NCBI RefSeq assembly: GCF_036416795.1 | Contig: NZ_CP143867.1 | Span: forward strand, 1,054,001 to 1,118,000 | Direction of reading: 5' to 3' | Source of the DNA: Bacteroides sp. MSB163 | Lineage (GTDB): Bacteria > Bacteroidota > Bacteroidia > Bacteroidales > Bacteroidaceae | Length of the DNA: 64,000 nt | Shown: in pieces, positions 17,993-26,396 of the stretch | Numbering within the stretch: position 1 is the stretch's first letter | How the letters are laid out: each line of letters starts with the position of its first letter | Program-made: the position numbers and the translations under genes | Notes under the pieces: model-generated | Database searches by the model: none | What the model saw: only the letters and a program-made list of their open reading frames with translations | What the model was told of the DNA's origin: nothing

Positions 17993-18793
17993 TCAATGTT
18001 CACGGATATAGTTTATAATCAGGAAACAGGCAGGTTCAAGTACTGTGCCGTGATTGAAGCCTTGCAACTCATACAGAGCCACCTTCTTATTGCCGATATT
18101 CTTCGCTACGGAAGCGAATAAGGCGTTCTCTTCCCATCGATCCGCCATTTCCAGATTGCGGTCTCCGGTAATCAGTATGACAGGAGGGGTATCTTTACGC
18201 ACACAGTTCACCGGGGCATATTCATCTATAATAGGAATACCGTTTGGCAACCCGCGTTCTTTACGAATCGTGAAATGAGTCACCGTCTGTCCGCTGACGG
18301 GAAGATAAGCAGCCACTTTATCGGCATCCGCACCATAAGCTTCCATGTACTTCTTATCCATAGCCAATATCAGTGTAAGGTAGCCGCCTGCGGAATGTCC
18401 GGAAACAAATATCTTGTCTTTACTGCCGCCGTATTCTTCTATATGGTTGAATGTCCATGCCACGGCAGCCGCAGCATCTTCAATATAAGCGGGATTCTTG
18501 GCCTTGGGACTTAGACGGTAGTTCACCGCCACCACAGCAAAGCCTCTGTTCATCAATTCCTGGGGGATATGCTTCCCACCGCCTTCCAGACCACCGCCAT
18601 GAAACCATACGATAGTAGGAAAATCTTTTTTGTCCACCGGATAGTAGACATCCAGTTTGCAACGTTCCTTCCGGTAAGCGTCAGTCTCGGACTTGGCAAT
18701 ATACGACAGGTCTTTTACAGTTTTATATACTTCCTGTGCATGCAGGGTAAACATACAGAATAATAACAACAGAAGTGTCACTTTCCTTTTCAT
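17993..18793 (-). CDS. Exported alpha/beta hydrolase (carboxylesterase-like)
   Basis: A 266-residue protein with signal peptide (MKRKVTLLLLLFCMFTLHAQ). The oxyanion-hole motif FHGGG is near residue 65, the nucleophile elbow GHSAGGY near 133, and a late GFNHGT gives the catalytic His, as in the hormone-sensitive-lipase/BD-FAE-like group. It is first in the three-gene cluster with the CE1-like esterase and bglX, so a role in removing ester groups from plant glycans is likely but inferred. Confidence 0.88.
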   Translation of the reverse strand: MKRKVTLLLLLFCMFTLHAQEVYKTVKDLSYIAKSETDAYRKERCKLDVYYPVDKKDFPTIVWFHGGGLEGGGKHIPQELMNRGFAVVAVNYRLSPKAKNPAYIEDAAAAVAWTFNHIEEYGGSKDKIFVSGHSAGGYLTLILAMDKKYMEAYGADADKVAAYLPVSGQTVTHFTIRKERGLPNGIPIIDEYAPVNCVRKDTPPVILITGDRNLEMADRWEENALFASVAKNIGNKKVALYELQGFNHGTVLEPACFLIINYIREH

Positions 18794-18897
18794 GGCATAT
18801 TTGTTTAAAGGTTTGTAGCTGCAATATTAGGCAAATAATTTCAAAGAGCTGCTTCTTAATTGTTGAAAAGATTGTCTATACGTTCAATTTTAATCAT

Positions 18898-18905
18898 TAC
18901 ATTTG
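18898..18905 (+). promoter_or_regulatory. Possible -7 box TACATTTG
   Basis: TACATTTG fits TAnnTTTG and lies 25 bases before the ATG at 18931. A TTG at 18872-18874 is a little too far upstream (about 23 bases) for a standard -33. Confidence 0.4.
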
Positions 18906-18930
18906 CGCAAGCATTCAATTTCTTACAATT

Positions 18931-19329
18931 ATGGCACACCACTTGAATACCAACAAACAGTTTATGGTAGGCAACGGCATCCTGGCCTTTGCAGTTATTT
19001 TCGTTGTCGTCATCTTCGTTTACATGAGCCTGCGTTTGCAGAAGCAGAAAGATGAAGACCGGAACTTTATCGAAACGTACACCATCACCCTGGAAAAAGG
19101 ATTTATTGGAGATTCCCTGTCACTAATGATTAATGACAGCGTACTGGTGGATAAGAAAATAACCGAAGAACCATTCAGTATGGATGTGAAACGTTTTGCC
19201 GAACAGAGCGCATTGTTGATTGTGGATAAAGCAACGGATCAACTATCCCTATTCGAACTGAGTGAAAAAGGTGGTAACTACCGGTTTGAAAAAGAAAATG
19301 GGGAAATAAAACAGCTGGCGCAAAAATAA
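18931..19329 (+). CDS. Small membrane-anchored hypothetical protein
   Basis: A 132-residue protein. After a short N-terminal stretch one membrane helix is at about 18-36 (ILAFAVIFVVVIFVYM), followed by a roughly 95-residue soluble domain (FIETYTITLEKGFIGDSLSL, SVLVDKKITEEPFSMDVKRF) that looks like a small beta-rich extracytoplasmic domain. I do not recognise a family. An ORF start exists at 18775, but its first 52 residues run through the promoter region and look non-coding; the ATG at 18931 follows a -7 box. The stop lies immediately before a perfect inverted repeat. Confidence 0.65.
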   Translation: MAHHLNTNKQFMVGNGILAFAVIFVVVIFVYMSLRLQKQKDEDRNFIETYTITLEKGFIGDSLSLMINDSVLVDKKITEEPFSMDVKRFAEQSALLIVDKATDQLSLFELSEKGGNYRFEKENGEIKQLAQK

Positions 19330-19413
19330 TTCACCACAGAGTAACACAGAGTCTCACTGAGTTTTATTTCAATAGATTAAACTCAGTGAGACTCTGTGTT
19401 ACTCTGTGGTGAA
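19330..19413. repeat. Perfect 35-bp inverted repeat with 10-bp unit arms
   Basis: Arms 19330-19364 and 19379-19413 are exact reverse complements around a 14-base loop. Each arm is three quasi-repeats of about 10 bases (CACAGAGTAA, CACAGAGTCT, CACTGAGTTT). It fills the space between two convergent genes and could serve both as terminator. Confidence 0.88.
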
Positions 19414-19416
19414 AAC

Positions 19417-20361
19417 TTATTTCACTTGAAAATAGAACTTATGCTTCAGTGATTTTCCCGGCATCTTAAATGTCAGTTCCACAAAGTTCTCTTCGTCTTC
19501 CAGACAGTCTTCGCTATTATAAGTTATCAGAATGTCTTCGCCACATGGCACAGCTTTCAGCTGGGAAGCACAGTTAGAAGTAAGTTTCGGCATAGCAGCC
19601 GTAGTTATCTTCTTTCCTTTTATAAATAAGGAGACTATATAAGCATCCTTGCCGTCCGACCTTCCTTCGGCAGTGATAAAGGTTGGCAATTTCCGGTAGT
19701 TCTGAACAACACCTTCCGCCCATTCGCGGCGTGTCTTATCGAAGAAATATTCTGCGGCGGGACGCATTTTTGTGATGCACTGGTCTATTTCTTCCACCGA
19801 AGAGATATCAGAAATACGCTCTTCCATCTTCTTTATCAAGTCTTCCATCGCACGATCCTGCTCTTCGAACTGACGAACCAACGCTTTATGTTCACTTTCA
19901 GGGAAGGGATAGCGTATCGCATAAGCGTACGTTATCTTACCGGACTTCTTATCACGGCGTTTCTCCCAATACGAACCATCGACTTTAGAAAGTGAGATCC
20001 CCTTGATAAAAGGCAAAGAAGCCGCACGGGTAGAGCCTTCGGCCATATACTGATCGACAAACTCCGTGATACGATCACCGTTACCGGAAGTCTGTTTCAC
20101 TGTATGCGAATCCGAGAACTCGATATTCTGTGCCACAGCCTGAATAATCTGGCGCTTCACACTTTCCAGGCATTGCTGACGCGCCTCTTCCATCGAACCA
20201 GTCTCAGCAGAAGCCACGATATAGCCAGACTCCGCAGACTCATACCAGACGGGAGCTTTCTTATCGCTCTTTTCAACGACTTTATATGCCTGGGCAAACA
20301 ATGAAGCTGTTCCCATGCAGAAAAACAAGGCAACCGTAATTCCTATTCTTTTCATCTTCAT
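19417..20361 (-). CDS. Exported LPP20-like protein
   Basis: A 314-residue protein from the ATG at 20361, which follows AAAGGAAAA; an in-frame start at 20388 overlaps the preceding gene. The signal peptide is KRIGITVALFFCMGTASLFA. Residues about 30-120 resemble the LPP20 lipoprotein fold (KKAPVWYES, then GSMEEARQQCLESVKRQI), though no lipobox Cys is present. A middle coiled-coil-like part (about 165-210) and a C-terminal beta-rich part follow. Last gene of the four-gene exported-protein operon. The function is unknown; LPP20/CsgG pairs elsewhere belong to envelope assembly systems, which is only a hint. Confidence 0.7.
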   Translation of the reverse strand: MKMKRIGITVALFFCMGTASLFAQAYKVVEKSDKKAPVWYESAESGYIVASAETGSMEEARQQCLESVKRQIIQAVAQNIEFSDSHTVKQTSGNGDRITEFVDQYMAEGSTRAASLPFIKGISLSKVDGSYWEKRRDKKSGKITYAYAIRYPFPESEHKALVRQFEEQDRAMEDLIKKMEERISDISSVEEIDQCITKMRPAAEYFFDKTRREWAEGVVQNYRKLPTFITAEGRSDGKDAYIVSLFIKGKKITTAAMPKLTSNCASQLKAVPCGEDILITYNSEDCLEDEENFVELTFKMPGKSLKHKFYFQVK

Positions 20362-20378
20362 AAGCGGTTTTCCTTTCT

Positions 20379-21512
20379 TTATTTCCAATCAACGGGCAGA
20401 TTATGGATAATCACTTTACAGTTATCCACCGTCATTTCTACATACGAAAGTGTGACACAAGGAGTACTGACACCTTTGATTTCGAACACCTTACCTATTC
20501 TGACACCTTTCGGCATCTTGTTTCCATAAGTCCAGGAAGTACAGCCATTCGTCTCTATCTGAGAGAAATTAGTAAAGGTCGCACCATCCGGATCAATCGC
20601 CGAAGTCATACGAATAGTCGCACTGTTATTCGTCACACCTGTATTGGTGAAACGGGCATAGACACGAATACTTTCAGCCGTTTCATTACCCTCACAAGAC
20701 ACCAGTTCAAAAGAAAGGTCATTGCAGGATACCGAGATCTTACATTCGGGCAAAGAAGACTTCTCAGGCTGCACGGCAACCGGTTCGGGAGACCTCACAG
20801 GCTCTGCAACGGGAGTAGGTTGCACTTCTGGAGCAGGTTCCGGGGAAGCCGGTTCTTCGGGAGCAGGTTCAGAAGCGACAGGCGATTCCTGCGGCTCCTG
20901 CTTCCCTATTTTTTGCAATAGCCCCAACACTTCATCGTAGCAAGGCACCGTTTCGGGAACTATAGATAAATAATCCGCGGCTTCATTCAGCAACCCGGCA
21001 TCTATCAGCACCTCCGCTTTCTTAATGATGACAGAACAATTCTGCTGGTAGAAATCAGCAATACGCTTACGTGTAGTGCGGATGAAACGCACAAAAGCCG
21101 GATCAGTAACCTTGATACCGGAGATAAGCGAAGCAATTGCATCGTCCTTACTTCCGGTAGCGTCTCCCTGTACCTCGATAACGGCTGTTCCATATACGCT
21201 GTCGTCATATTTATTACGGGCGGTCAATGAAAATTCACCTGTAACCAGCGTCACATCCCGCAGTAATCCTTCCGTCTTCTTCGTCTCTCCGAGAACAAGT
21301 TCGGGCTGAATGACAAACGCATTGTAAAGTGAAGCAGTTCCGGCATTATTGCGGGCAATAATTTGCTCCACTTTCAGTTTCAGCGCATCCATGTTCTTCT
21401 GGCTTAATCCCTTCTGCGTGGGCGTACCCGCCACAAAATGAATGTTATCCTGCGCCGCCGCACCCAGCGAAACGAGCAACAATAAAGCCCATAGAAATCT
21501 ATTCTTCTTCAT
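20379..21512 (-). CDS. Exported protein of unknown function with Pro/Glu linker
   Basis: A 377-residue protein with signal peptide (MKKNRFLWALLLLVSLGAAA). A globular N-terminal part covers about 25-205. A low-complexity linker rich in Pro, Glu and Ala follows at about 207-255 (SPEPAPEVQPTPVAEP type). A C-terminal beta-sandwich-like domain is at about 257-377 (FELVSCEGNETAESIRVYAR). I do not recognise a named family. It starts 11 bases after the upstream gene and ends 17 bases before the LPP20-like gene, so it belongs to the same operon and probably acts in the periplasm or at the outer membrane. Confidence 0.7.
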   Translation of the reverse strand: MKKNRFLWALLLLVSLGAAAQDNIHFVAGTPTQKGLSQKNMDALKLKVEQIIARNNAGTASLYNAFVIQPELVLGETKKTEGLLRDVTLVTGEFSLTARNKYDDSVYGTAVIEVQGDATGSKDDAIASLISGIKVTDPAFVRFIRTTRKRIADFYQQNCSVIIKKAEVLIDAGLLNEAADYLSIVPETVPCYDEVLGLLQKIGKQEPQESPVASEPAPEEPASPEPAPEVQPTPVAEPVRSPEPVAVQPEKSSLPECKISVSCNDLSFELVSCEGNETAESIRVYARFTNTGVTNNSATIRMTSAIDPDGATFTNFSQIETNGCTSWTYGNKMPKGVRIGKVFEIKGVSTPCVTLSYVEMTVDNCKVIIHNLPVDWK

Positions 21513-21523
21513 AAAATGCAGAT

Positions 21524-22786
21524 TTATTTAATGATTACAGTCAGCCCTTGCCCCATTGTAACTACAGAGGCAACATATTCTCCCCCTAATTTCTCATCGA
21601 GGAAGTTCTTCAGTTCGGTACTGAAGCGGGAAATGGTATAAGCGCGTCCCTGCGCTTCATCCCAAATTGGCACTTGTACAGACATATCGATCACCTTGTC
21701 GTTGCTGCGGCTCATATCGTAAACACCATTCAAAGCGTGAACCTGCAACCAGTCTTCCAATACGGTCTTGAAACTTGCGCTTCCATCGGGCAACAGCTGG
21801 TCAAAGTCCCAGTCGGTGATGGATTTCGCCAGTACCATTTGGATAGCCATCTCACGACCGTTCTTCACAATGTCATTGAAAGAAGCCTGCAACTTGGTGA
21901 AAAACTCATCTTTTACCTTTTTAAGAGCATAGTCCGTCAGCTTGATGGTATCTGTGGTGACATACCTACCACTTTGGAAAGTGGCGCTTGCCAGATTGCC
22001 TGCCGTCTGAAATTCAGTTGCCGTCAGTTCCAGCGACACTTCGCTTTGGCGTCTTGCATCAGTGGTTGTCATTACTTTGGCAGTCACAATGATATCCGCA
22101 CCCATATTCTGAATCATCTTAGTTACGGCATCAGACTGAGTACCGGCTGTCAGCACGTCATTCCGTTTCGCCCGTTTCAGTTGGGCAAGGAAATCTTTCG
22201 TCTTATATCCGCGTGAACTGAACTCACTGGTCATCTTACTCACGGCATAACTCAACATCTGGTTATGGTCGAGAATAGCACGTATATCTTCATCTTCCCT
22301 GGTATAAGGAACCACCGTCACCGTAGGCAAACTTACCTGACTGCCAGGGGTACCCACTGCCATACCAAGATTAGTCTGCACCTTATTCCGGTTCAGATCT
22401 TTCTGCAAAGCATCGAACAAAATAGTCATTTCCACCGTGCAGCGGTATTGCTTACCTTGCTTTTCCGGTCCCTCCGTAATTGTATAATCCTTAACAAACA
22501 CGGAATAACGGTTTTCATCGAAAAAGCGGCGGTCATAGTCAGGTTTTGCAGTAGAAATCATCGGATTTCCTTTATTGACTCCATCCACCCCCGTATAAAA
22601 TAAGGTATAGAAGGCAGACTTCAATGCCATATTTGCCGCCTCTTTCTTCTTCTCACTGATACCCAGGGCACGGACAGTCAATGTGTTTCCCTGCTGTTGC
22701 AGAAAGACCACTTCACTGGAATAATTCTGTCCGCAAAGAGTGGCGGACAGAAATATTCCCAAAAGAAACATAAAACAATGCTTCAT
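21524..22786 (-). CDS. Exported hypothetical protein (possibly DUF6175)
   Basis: A 420-residue protein with signal peptide (KHCFMFLLGIFLSATLC). The N-terminal part (about 22-130) resembles the flagellar-assembly-T/LPP20-type fold (AALNMALKSAF-like stretch near 50, really NMALKSAFYTLFYTG). A TolB/CsgG-like central part follows (MGADIIVTAKVMTT). I associate this type of Bacteroidales protein with DUF6175, but this is from memory and should be checked. It lies 18 bases after the CsgG-like gene and 11 before the next one. Confidence 0.68.
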   Translation of the reverse strand: MKHCFMFLLGIFLSATLCGQNYSSEVVFLQQQGNTLTVRALGISEKKKEAANMALKSAFYTLFYTGVDGVNKGNPMISTAKPDYDRRFFDENRYSVFVKDYTITEGPEKQGKQYRCTVEMTILFDALQKDLNRNKVQTNLGMAVGTPGSQVSLPTVTVVPYTREDEDIRAILDHNQMLSYAVSKMTSEFSSRGYKTKDFLAQLKRAKRNDVLTAGTQSDAVTKMIQNMGADIIVTAKVMTTTDARRQSEVSLELTATEFQTAGNLASATFQSGRYVTTDTIKLTDYALKKVKDEFFTKLQASFNDIVKNGREMAIQMVLAKSITDWDFDQLLPDGSASFKTVLEDWLQVHALNGVYDMSRSNDKVIDMSVQVPIWDEAQGRAYTISRFSTELKNFLDEKLGGEYVASVVTMGQGLTVIIK

Positions 22787-22804
22787 AATAACTGTATGGT
22801 TTTA

Positions 22805-23686
22805 TTAGTTGAAAATCCCGCCCATCAATGTCTGTTCGCGGGAAACGATCTTTATCGGTTGCTCATCACGGATGGCTTTCATGATTTCTTCACCACCCTT
22901 CTGCACCTTACACAAAGAGATATCATCTCCTTCAACCGCCTTCACGGTCAAACGGCCGATTTCCTTCTTGGCTTCGCGTCCGGCAACTTCACGTATGGCA
23001 TAAACAGTAAATTTCTGGGCCTCTTTCACACCATTCATGGAGCCGAGGTTAATGTACACTTCCTCTGCCTTGCCTTTCTTCTCGCTATTTACTTCAAGGA
23101 TAGTTCCTTCCATTTTGAAGTATTCATCCACAAAGTCGCGCATGCTGTATACCGCACTTTTGATAGTGTTGGCAATGGCTTCTTCCTTATTGCCACCGGT
23201 TCCTCCGGTCAGTCCGCTGTGCTGAAACGTCTTGGTACCGATCAATGTACCGTTCTTCGGATTGATAACTTTCAGTGTATAAGATACTGAGCCATCATAA
23301 TATCCTTTTCCATCTCTTGTCTTATAAGCGGCAGTCATAGAAGATACCTGACCTGTAATGATGAACTGCGCCCCCAATTCTTCCATCACCGAGAGGCGGT
23401 CCATTTCATTATCGTCACCCGAAGAGATATTAGCAGATGAGCGACGTTGCGATTCAATACGCAAGGCATCCTGTGCATCCACATCAATCAGAATCACACG
23501 TTCCATCTTCTGTATACCCTCAATCACCGTATTACGCAAGCCCTCTACCCACGAGAACGGCGCATCGCCGGAGCGTTTGAAATAGTCAATGAATACCGTA
23601 GGCTTTCCCTTCGGCTCATCAAAGTTCTGGCAATAACCGGCAAGTGAATATACCACACAAAACACTAAGAGTACAATCTTTCTCAT
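22805..23686 (-). CDS. CsgG-like exported protein
   Basis: A 293-residue protein with signal peptide (MRKIVLLVFCVVYSLAGYC). The CsgG/LpoB-like domain is at about 28-190: TVFIDYF, then ERVILIDVD, ELGAQFIITGQVSSM, and SYTLKVINPKNGTLIGTKTF. In CsgG this fold forms an outer membrane secretion pore; here the lipobox is not standard (Y before C), and I see no clear pore-forming hairpins, so channel formation is not supported. A C-terminal FlgT-like domain (about 195-293; EVYINLGSMNGVKEAQKFTVY) resembles the final domain of FlgT-type proteins. First gene of the four-gene operon. Confidence 0.78.
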   Translation of the reverse strand: MRKIVLLVFCVVYSLAGYCQNFDEPKGKPTVFIDYFKRSGDAPFSWVEGLRNTVIEGIQKMERVILIDVDAQDALRIESQRRSSANISSGDDNEMDRLSVMEELGAQFIITGQVSSMTAAYKTRDGKGYYDGSVSYTLKVINPKNGTLIGTKTFQHSGLTGGTGGNKEEAIANTIKSAVYSMRDFVDEYFKMEGTILEVNSEKKGKAEEVYINLGSMNGVKEAQKFTVYAIREVAGREAKKEIGRLTVKAVEGDDISLCKVQKGGEEIMKAIRDEQPIKIVSREQTLMGGIFN

Positions 23687-23742
23687 AAACTTCTTGAATT
23701 ATATAATTTAAACTTCTGAACTTGTATCTTACTTTAATTTTT

Positions 23743-23773
23743 CAAAAATAAACATTTGTTATCAAACCGCAAG
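23743..23773 (-). promoter_or_regulatory. Promoter of the CsgG-like operon
   Basis: On the minus strand CTTG (23773-23770), a 19-base spacer and TATTTTTG (23750-23743) fit the Bacteroides consensus. The box is 56 bases before the ATG at 23686. Confidence 0.6.
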
Positions 23774-23878
23774 AGCGTTTACGTTTATTAACTCAAAAAA
23801 GAAATACAATCACGGAAAACAGTGACAACTCCTATACCATGTATTGATTGTATCAGAACCATGTCTGCATCGTACCCG

Positions 23879-23983
23879 AACCGTATCTGCACCGTACTTG
23901 CTCCGTACATTCTCCACTCAGAGGTACCTCTGACCGAAGGAACTACGGAGTTGGTACGGAGCAAGTACGGTTCAGATACGGTT
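23879..23983. repeat. 30-bp inverted repeat with 11-bp unit arms around a palindrome
   Basis: Arms 23879-23908 and 23954-23983 are reverse complements with one mismatch. The left side consists of 11-base units beginning CCGTA (CCGTATCTGCA, CCGTACTTGCT and a third). The loop holds the perfect palindrome CAGAGGTACCTCTG (23919-23932). The following stretch 24000-24050 repeats TGGTAAG four times at 11-13 base spacing. No gene is present in 23774-24081. Confidence 0.8.
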
Positions 23984-24081
23984 TAAGGGTAATCCTAGTA
24001 TGGTAAGCGACTGGGTAAGTAGCTTGGTAAGTCGTGGTAAGTGTACAGTAAAGAAGCAATATGCGATATGACTTCAAGTGG

Positions 24082-24780
24082 TTAAAACTCCGTGCGATAT
24101 TGCCTCAATTCTTTCCGCAAAGCTTGGGCTTTTCCTTCTGTCAATTCATCGAGAAGTGTCCAGAAGCGCTCACCGTGATTCATCTCACGAGTATGAGACA
24201 ATTCGTGTAGAAGTACATAGTCTATCAGATGTTTCGGCAACAAAACCAGATAGTAAGACAGATTGATTGTGCGCCGTGCCGAACAACTCCCCCAGCGTCC
24301 ACTGCTGGAATTGATTTTTACACTTTGGTAAGGCAGATTGTGTTTCTGTGAAAGCATATACAGACGGGGTGGAAGAATGATCTTTGCATTACGACGCAGA
24401 GCCTCCTCGATAACTTTACGTAGCCATGCTTGTAATTCCGCATCAGCAAAATCGGCTCCCGGCGGACAGATAATCTGCATCTCTCCCAACTCGGAGCGTG
24501 AAAGGAAACGTTCGCGCTGTCCGCTTACAAGACTTAATTTGAAGAACTCCGTATCAATCCGAAAGTTTAAGTCTATCAGAGGACGGATATGTTTTTTCCG
24601 GGCTACCCGTAAACGGGGACGCAGTTCTTCTATCGCATTCTTTATCTCTTTTAGTGTAGTTCCCGGTGGAATGGTTACATAGATAGCATCTTCCCGCGTA
24701 CGGAAAGTCAAACGCCGCGCACGGGTATTCACTTTAATAAGAAAGCGTCCAAGTTCATTATCTTCCAATACATTTTCCAA
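24082..24780 (-). CDS. YgjP-type M48 metallopeptidase domain protein
   Basis: About 232 residues of the YgjP/DUF45 family. The zinc motif HELSH is near residue 192 of this model and is followed by HGERFW, so both zinc-ligand parts are present; SSGRWGSC and INLSYYLVLLP are typical family blocks. The start is uncertain. An upstream ATG at 24885 adds 35 residues that look non-coding (MFVFGHLSVFGYPVIC); GGGAGG at 24796-24791 sits 10 bases before a TTG at 24780, which I prefer. Relatives act near restriction or DNA-handling genes in other bacteria, but their substrate is unknown. Confidence 0.82.
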   Translation of the reverse strand: MENVLEDNELGRFLIKVNTRARRLTFRTREDAIYVTIPPGTTLKEIKNAIEELRPRLRVARKKHIRPLIDLNFRIDTEFFKLSLVSGQRERFLSRSELGEMQIICPPGADFADAELQAWLRKVIEEALRRNAKIILPPRLYMLSQKHNLPYQSVKINSSSGRWGSCSARRTINLSYYLVLLPKHLIDYVLLHELSHTREMNHGERFWTLLDELTEGKAQALRKELRQYRTEF

Positions 24781-25080
24781 AACGACAAAACCTCCCAATG
24801 AATAAACAGACAAATAAACAAAATATCGTTCGAATATACAAATGACCGGATACCCAAAAACGGACAAGTGTCCGAAAACGAACACCTTCCCTAAAAGAAT
24901 ACATACTAATTATCAACACTTTATAAAATTGGCATGAATATTGACCTATAGAATACAACCGGACGTTGATAAAAAAGTTTCTGAAAAAAGAGAAAAAGAC
25001 ATGCAACCTTTTTTAAGTAACTTACGTCTTATAGATAAACAGGAATAATATAAATGAATAATTATAAAACTAAAAAAGTT

Positions 25081-25944
25081 ATGAAAAAGTTAGCAAGCCT
25101 CCTCACATGTATCTGTTTAATCCTTAGTACAACAGCGTGTTCGCAAAGCAAAAACTACAGTTCAGGTAACTGGGGTAGTAAAAAAGTGATAGCCAGCAAT
25201 AAATACGTAACAAAGGATATCAAGGTAGATAACTTCAAAAAGATCAGTGTAGCCGGTAGTCCTGATGTTACGTTTACTCAAAAGTCGGGACGCCCCGAAG
25301 TAGAAGTCTACACCTCGGACAACATTGTTGACTTGCTGGATATTAAAGTAAAGGACAACACCTTATATATAGGCTTCAAGAAGAACGTCAATGTGTCTTA
25401 CAAGAAACTCGAAGTACGTGTATCCGCCGAAACTCTGAATGGGATTTCTGTTGCCGGTTCAGGAGATATCTTCCTGAAAAACGGCCTTCAGACTAATGAC
25501 AATTTATCAATCAATGTTGCCGGTTCAGGAGATATCAAAGGCAGCGGCATCAAATGCAATGATATGAAAGTGTCTGTAGCAGGATCGGGCGATATCAATG
25601 CTGATAATATTACTTGTAACAACCTGAAAGTATCCGTTGCAGGATCGGGTGACATGGTATTAAGAAATGTAACAGCTACGGGCACGGAAGCAAGTGTGGC
25701 CGGATCAGGCTCGGCAACTATTACCGGTACAACCCAAACAGCTACTTACAGCGTAGCCGGATCAGGTGATTTACTTACAGAAGGTTACGAGGCTCAACGC
25801 GTTACTGCCAGCGTAGCAGGTTCCGGCAGCATCAAATGTTTCGCTACCGAGTTCCTGAAAGCACGCACCAGCGGCAGCGGAAAGATAGGCTATAAAGGAA
25901 ATCCTGAACTGGATTACCCGAAGAAGAGCCTGTACAAACTTTAA
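25081..25944 (+). CDS. GIN-domain (DUF2807) lipoprotein
   Basis: A 287-residue protein from the ATG at 25081; a start at 25054 adds 9 residues. The signal peptide ends in a lipobox, LSTTAC, so it should be lipid-anchored. The rest is the putative auto-transporter adhesin head GIN domain (DUF2807), built of repeating strands that each carry V-A-G-S-G-(D/S). I count eight or more SVAGSGD-type repeats between residues about 60 and 260, which predicts a right-handed beta-helix. The role is unknown; such proteins are common in Bacteroidetes. A clear terminator follows. Confidence 0.9.
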   Translation: MKKLASLLTCICLILSTTACSQSKNYSSGNWGSKKVIASNKYVTKDIKVDNFKKISVAGSPDVTFTQKSGRPEVEVYTSDNIVDLLDIKVKDNTLYIGFKKNVNVSYKKLEVRVSAETLNGISVAGSGDIFLKNGLQTNDNLSINVAGSGDIKGSGIKCNDMKVSVAGSGDINADNITCNNLKVSVAGSGDMVLRNVTATGTEASVAGSGSATITGTTQTATYSVAGSGDLLTEGYEAQRVTASVAGSGSIKCFATEFLKARTSGSGKIGYKGNPELDYPKKSLYKL

Positions 25945-25995
25945 GATTCTCTCTTATAACTACTATAAAAAGGATAGTTTAACACAAAATTCAAG

Positions 25996-26033
25996 CGAAA
26001 GGGTTTCCGGGAGGAAACCCTTCGTTGTTTTTA
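25996..26033 (+). terminator. Intrinsic terminator after the GIN-domain gene
   Basis: The stem CGAA-GGGTTTCC (25996-26008, one bulged A) pairs with GGAAACCCTTCG (26013-26024) over a GGGA loop and is followed by TTGTTTTTAT. Confidence 0.85.
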
Positions 26034-26102
26034 TCCAATGGTGTTATTTCAAATGAAGATGATTCGTTTTTATACGGTTATGAGCTAAATGATAAATAAT
26101 CT

Positions 26103-26200
26103 TTTAGACGCGGATGACACGGATGACGCGGATCTTTTTTTTATCCACGTTTATAGTGCAGCCTTTTAAATTCGCGTTATCCGTGTCATCCGCGTCTAAA
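26103..26200. repeat. 30-bp inverted repeat with 9-bp unit arms
   Basis: The left arm 26103-26132 consists of 9-base units (GACGCGGAT, GACACGGAT, GACGCGGA) and the right arm 26171-26200 is its reverse complement with two mismatches. The 38-base loop begins with a run of T. Just right of it, 26218-26252 carries CTAATCACT words like those in the hairpin at 2987-3067. No gene is present in 26034-26304. Confidence 0.82.
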
Positions 26201-26304
26201 AAAAATATACCGAATGGCGCTAATCACTTATCACCAAACACTAATCACTTTTGTTCTTTTCTATACTAAAATGAATTAATTTCTCAAAAGGCTTCCCTAA
26301 AGCA

Positions 26305-26338
26305 CAAAAAAATAGGGAAACCTCCCGGCCTCCCTATT
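26305..26338 (-). terminator. Intrinsic terminator of the starch operon
   Basis: On the minus strand AATAGGGA and TCCCTATT form a stem around a GC-rich loop (GGCCGGGAGGTT), followed by seven T. It lies about 60 bases after the susB stop. Confidence 0.8.
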
Positions 26339-26396
26339 CGTATTGTTAACTTTAATATTAAATGCAGAGTATATCTCCATTTAATGCCCTTATGCC

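Noticed and set aside
22805..23686. True CsgG secretion pore for curli
   Set aside because: No curli genes, no standard lipobox and no visible pore hairpins; only the fold is supported.
24758..25006. Minus-strand frame upstream of the YgjP gene
   Set aside because: Phe/Arg-rich chance translation of AT-rich spacer overlapping the YgjP start.
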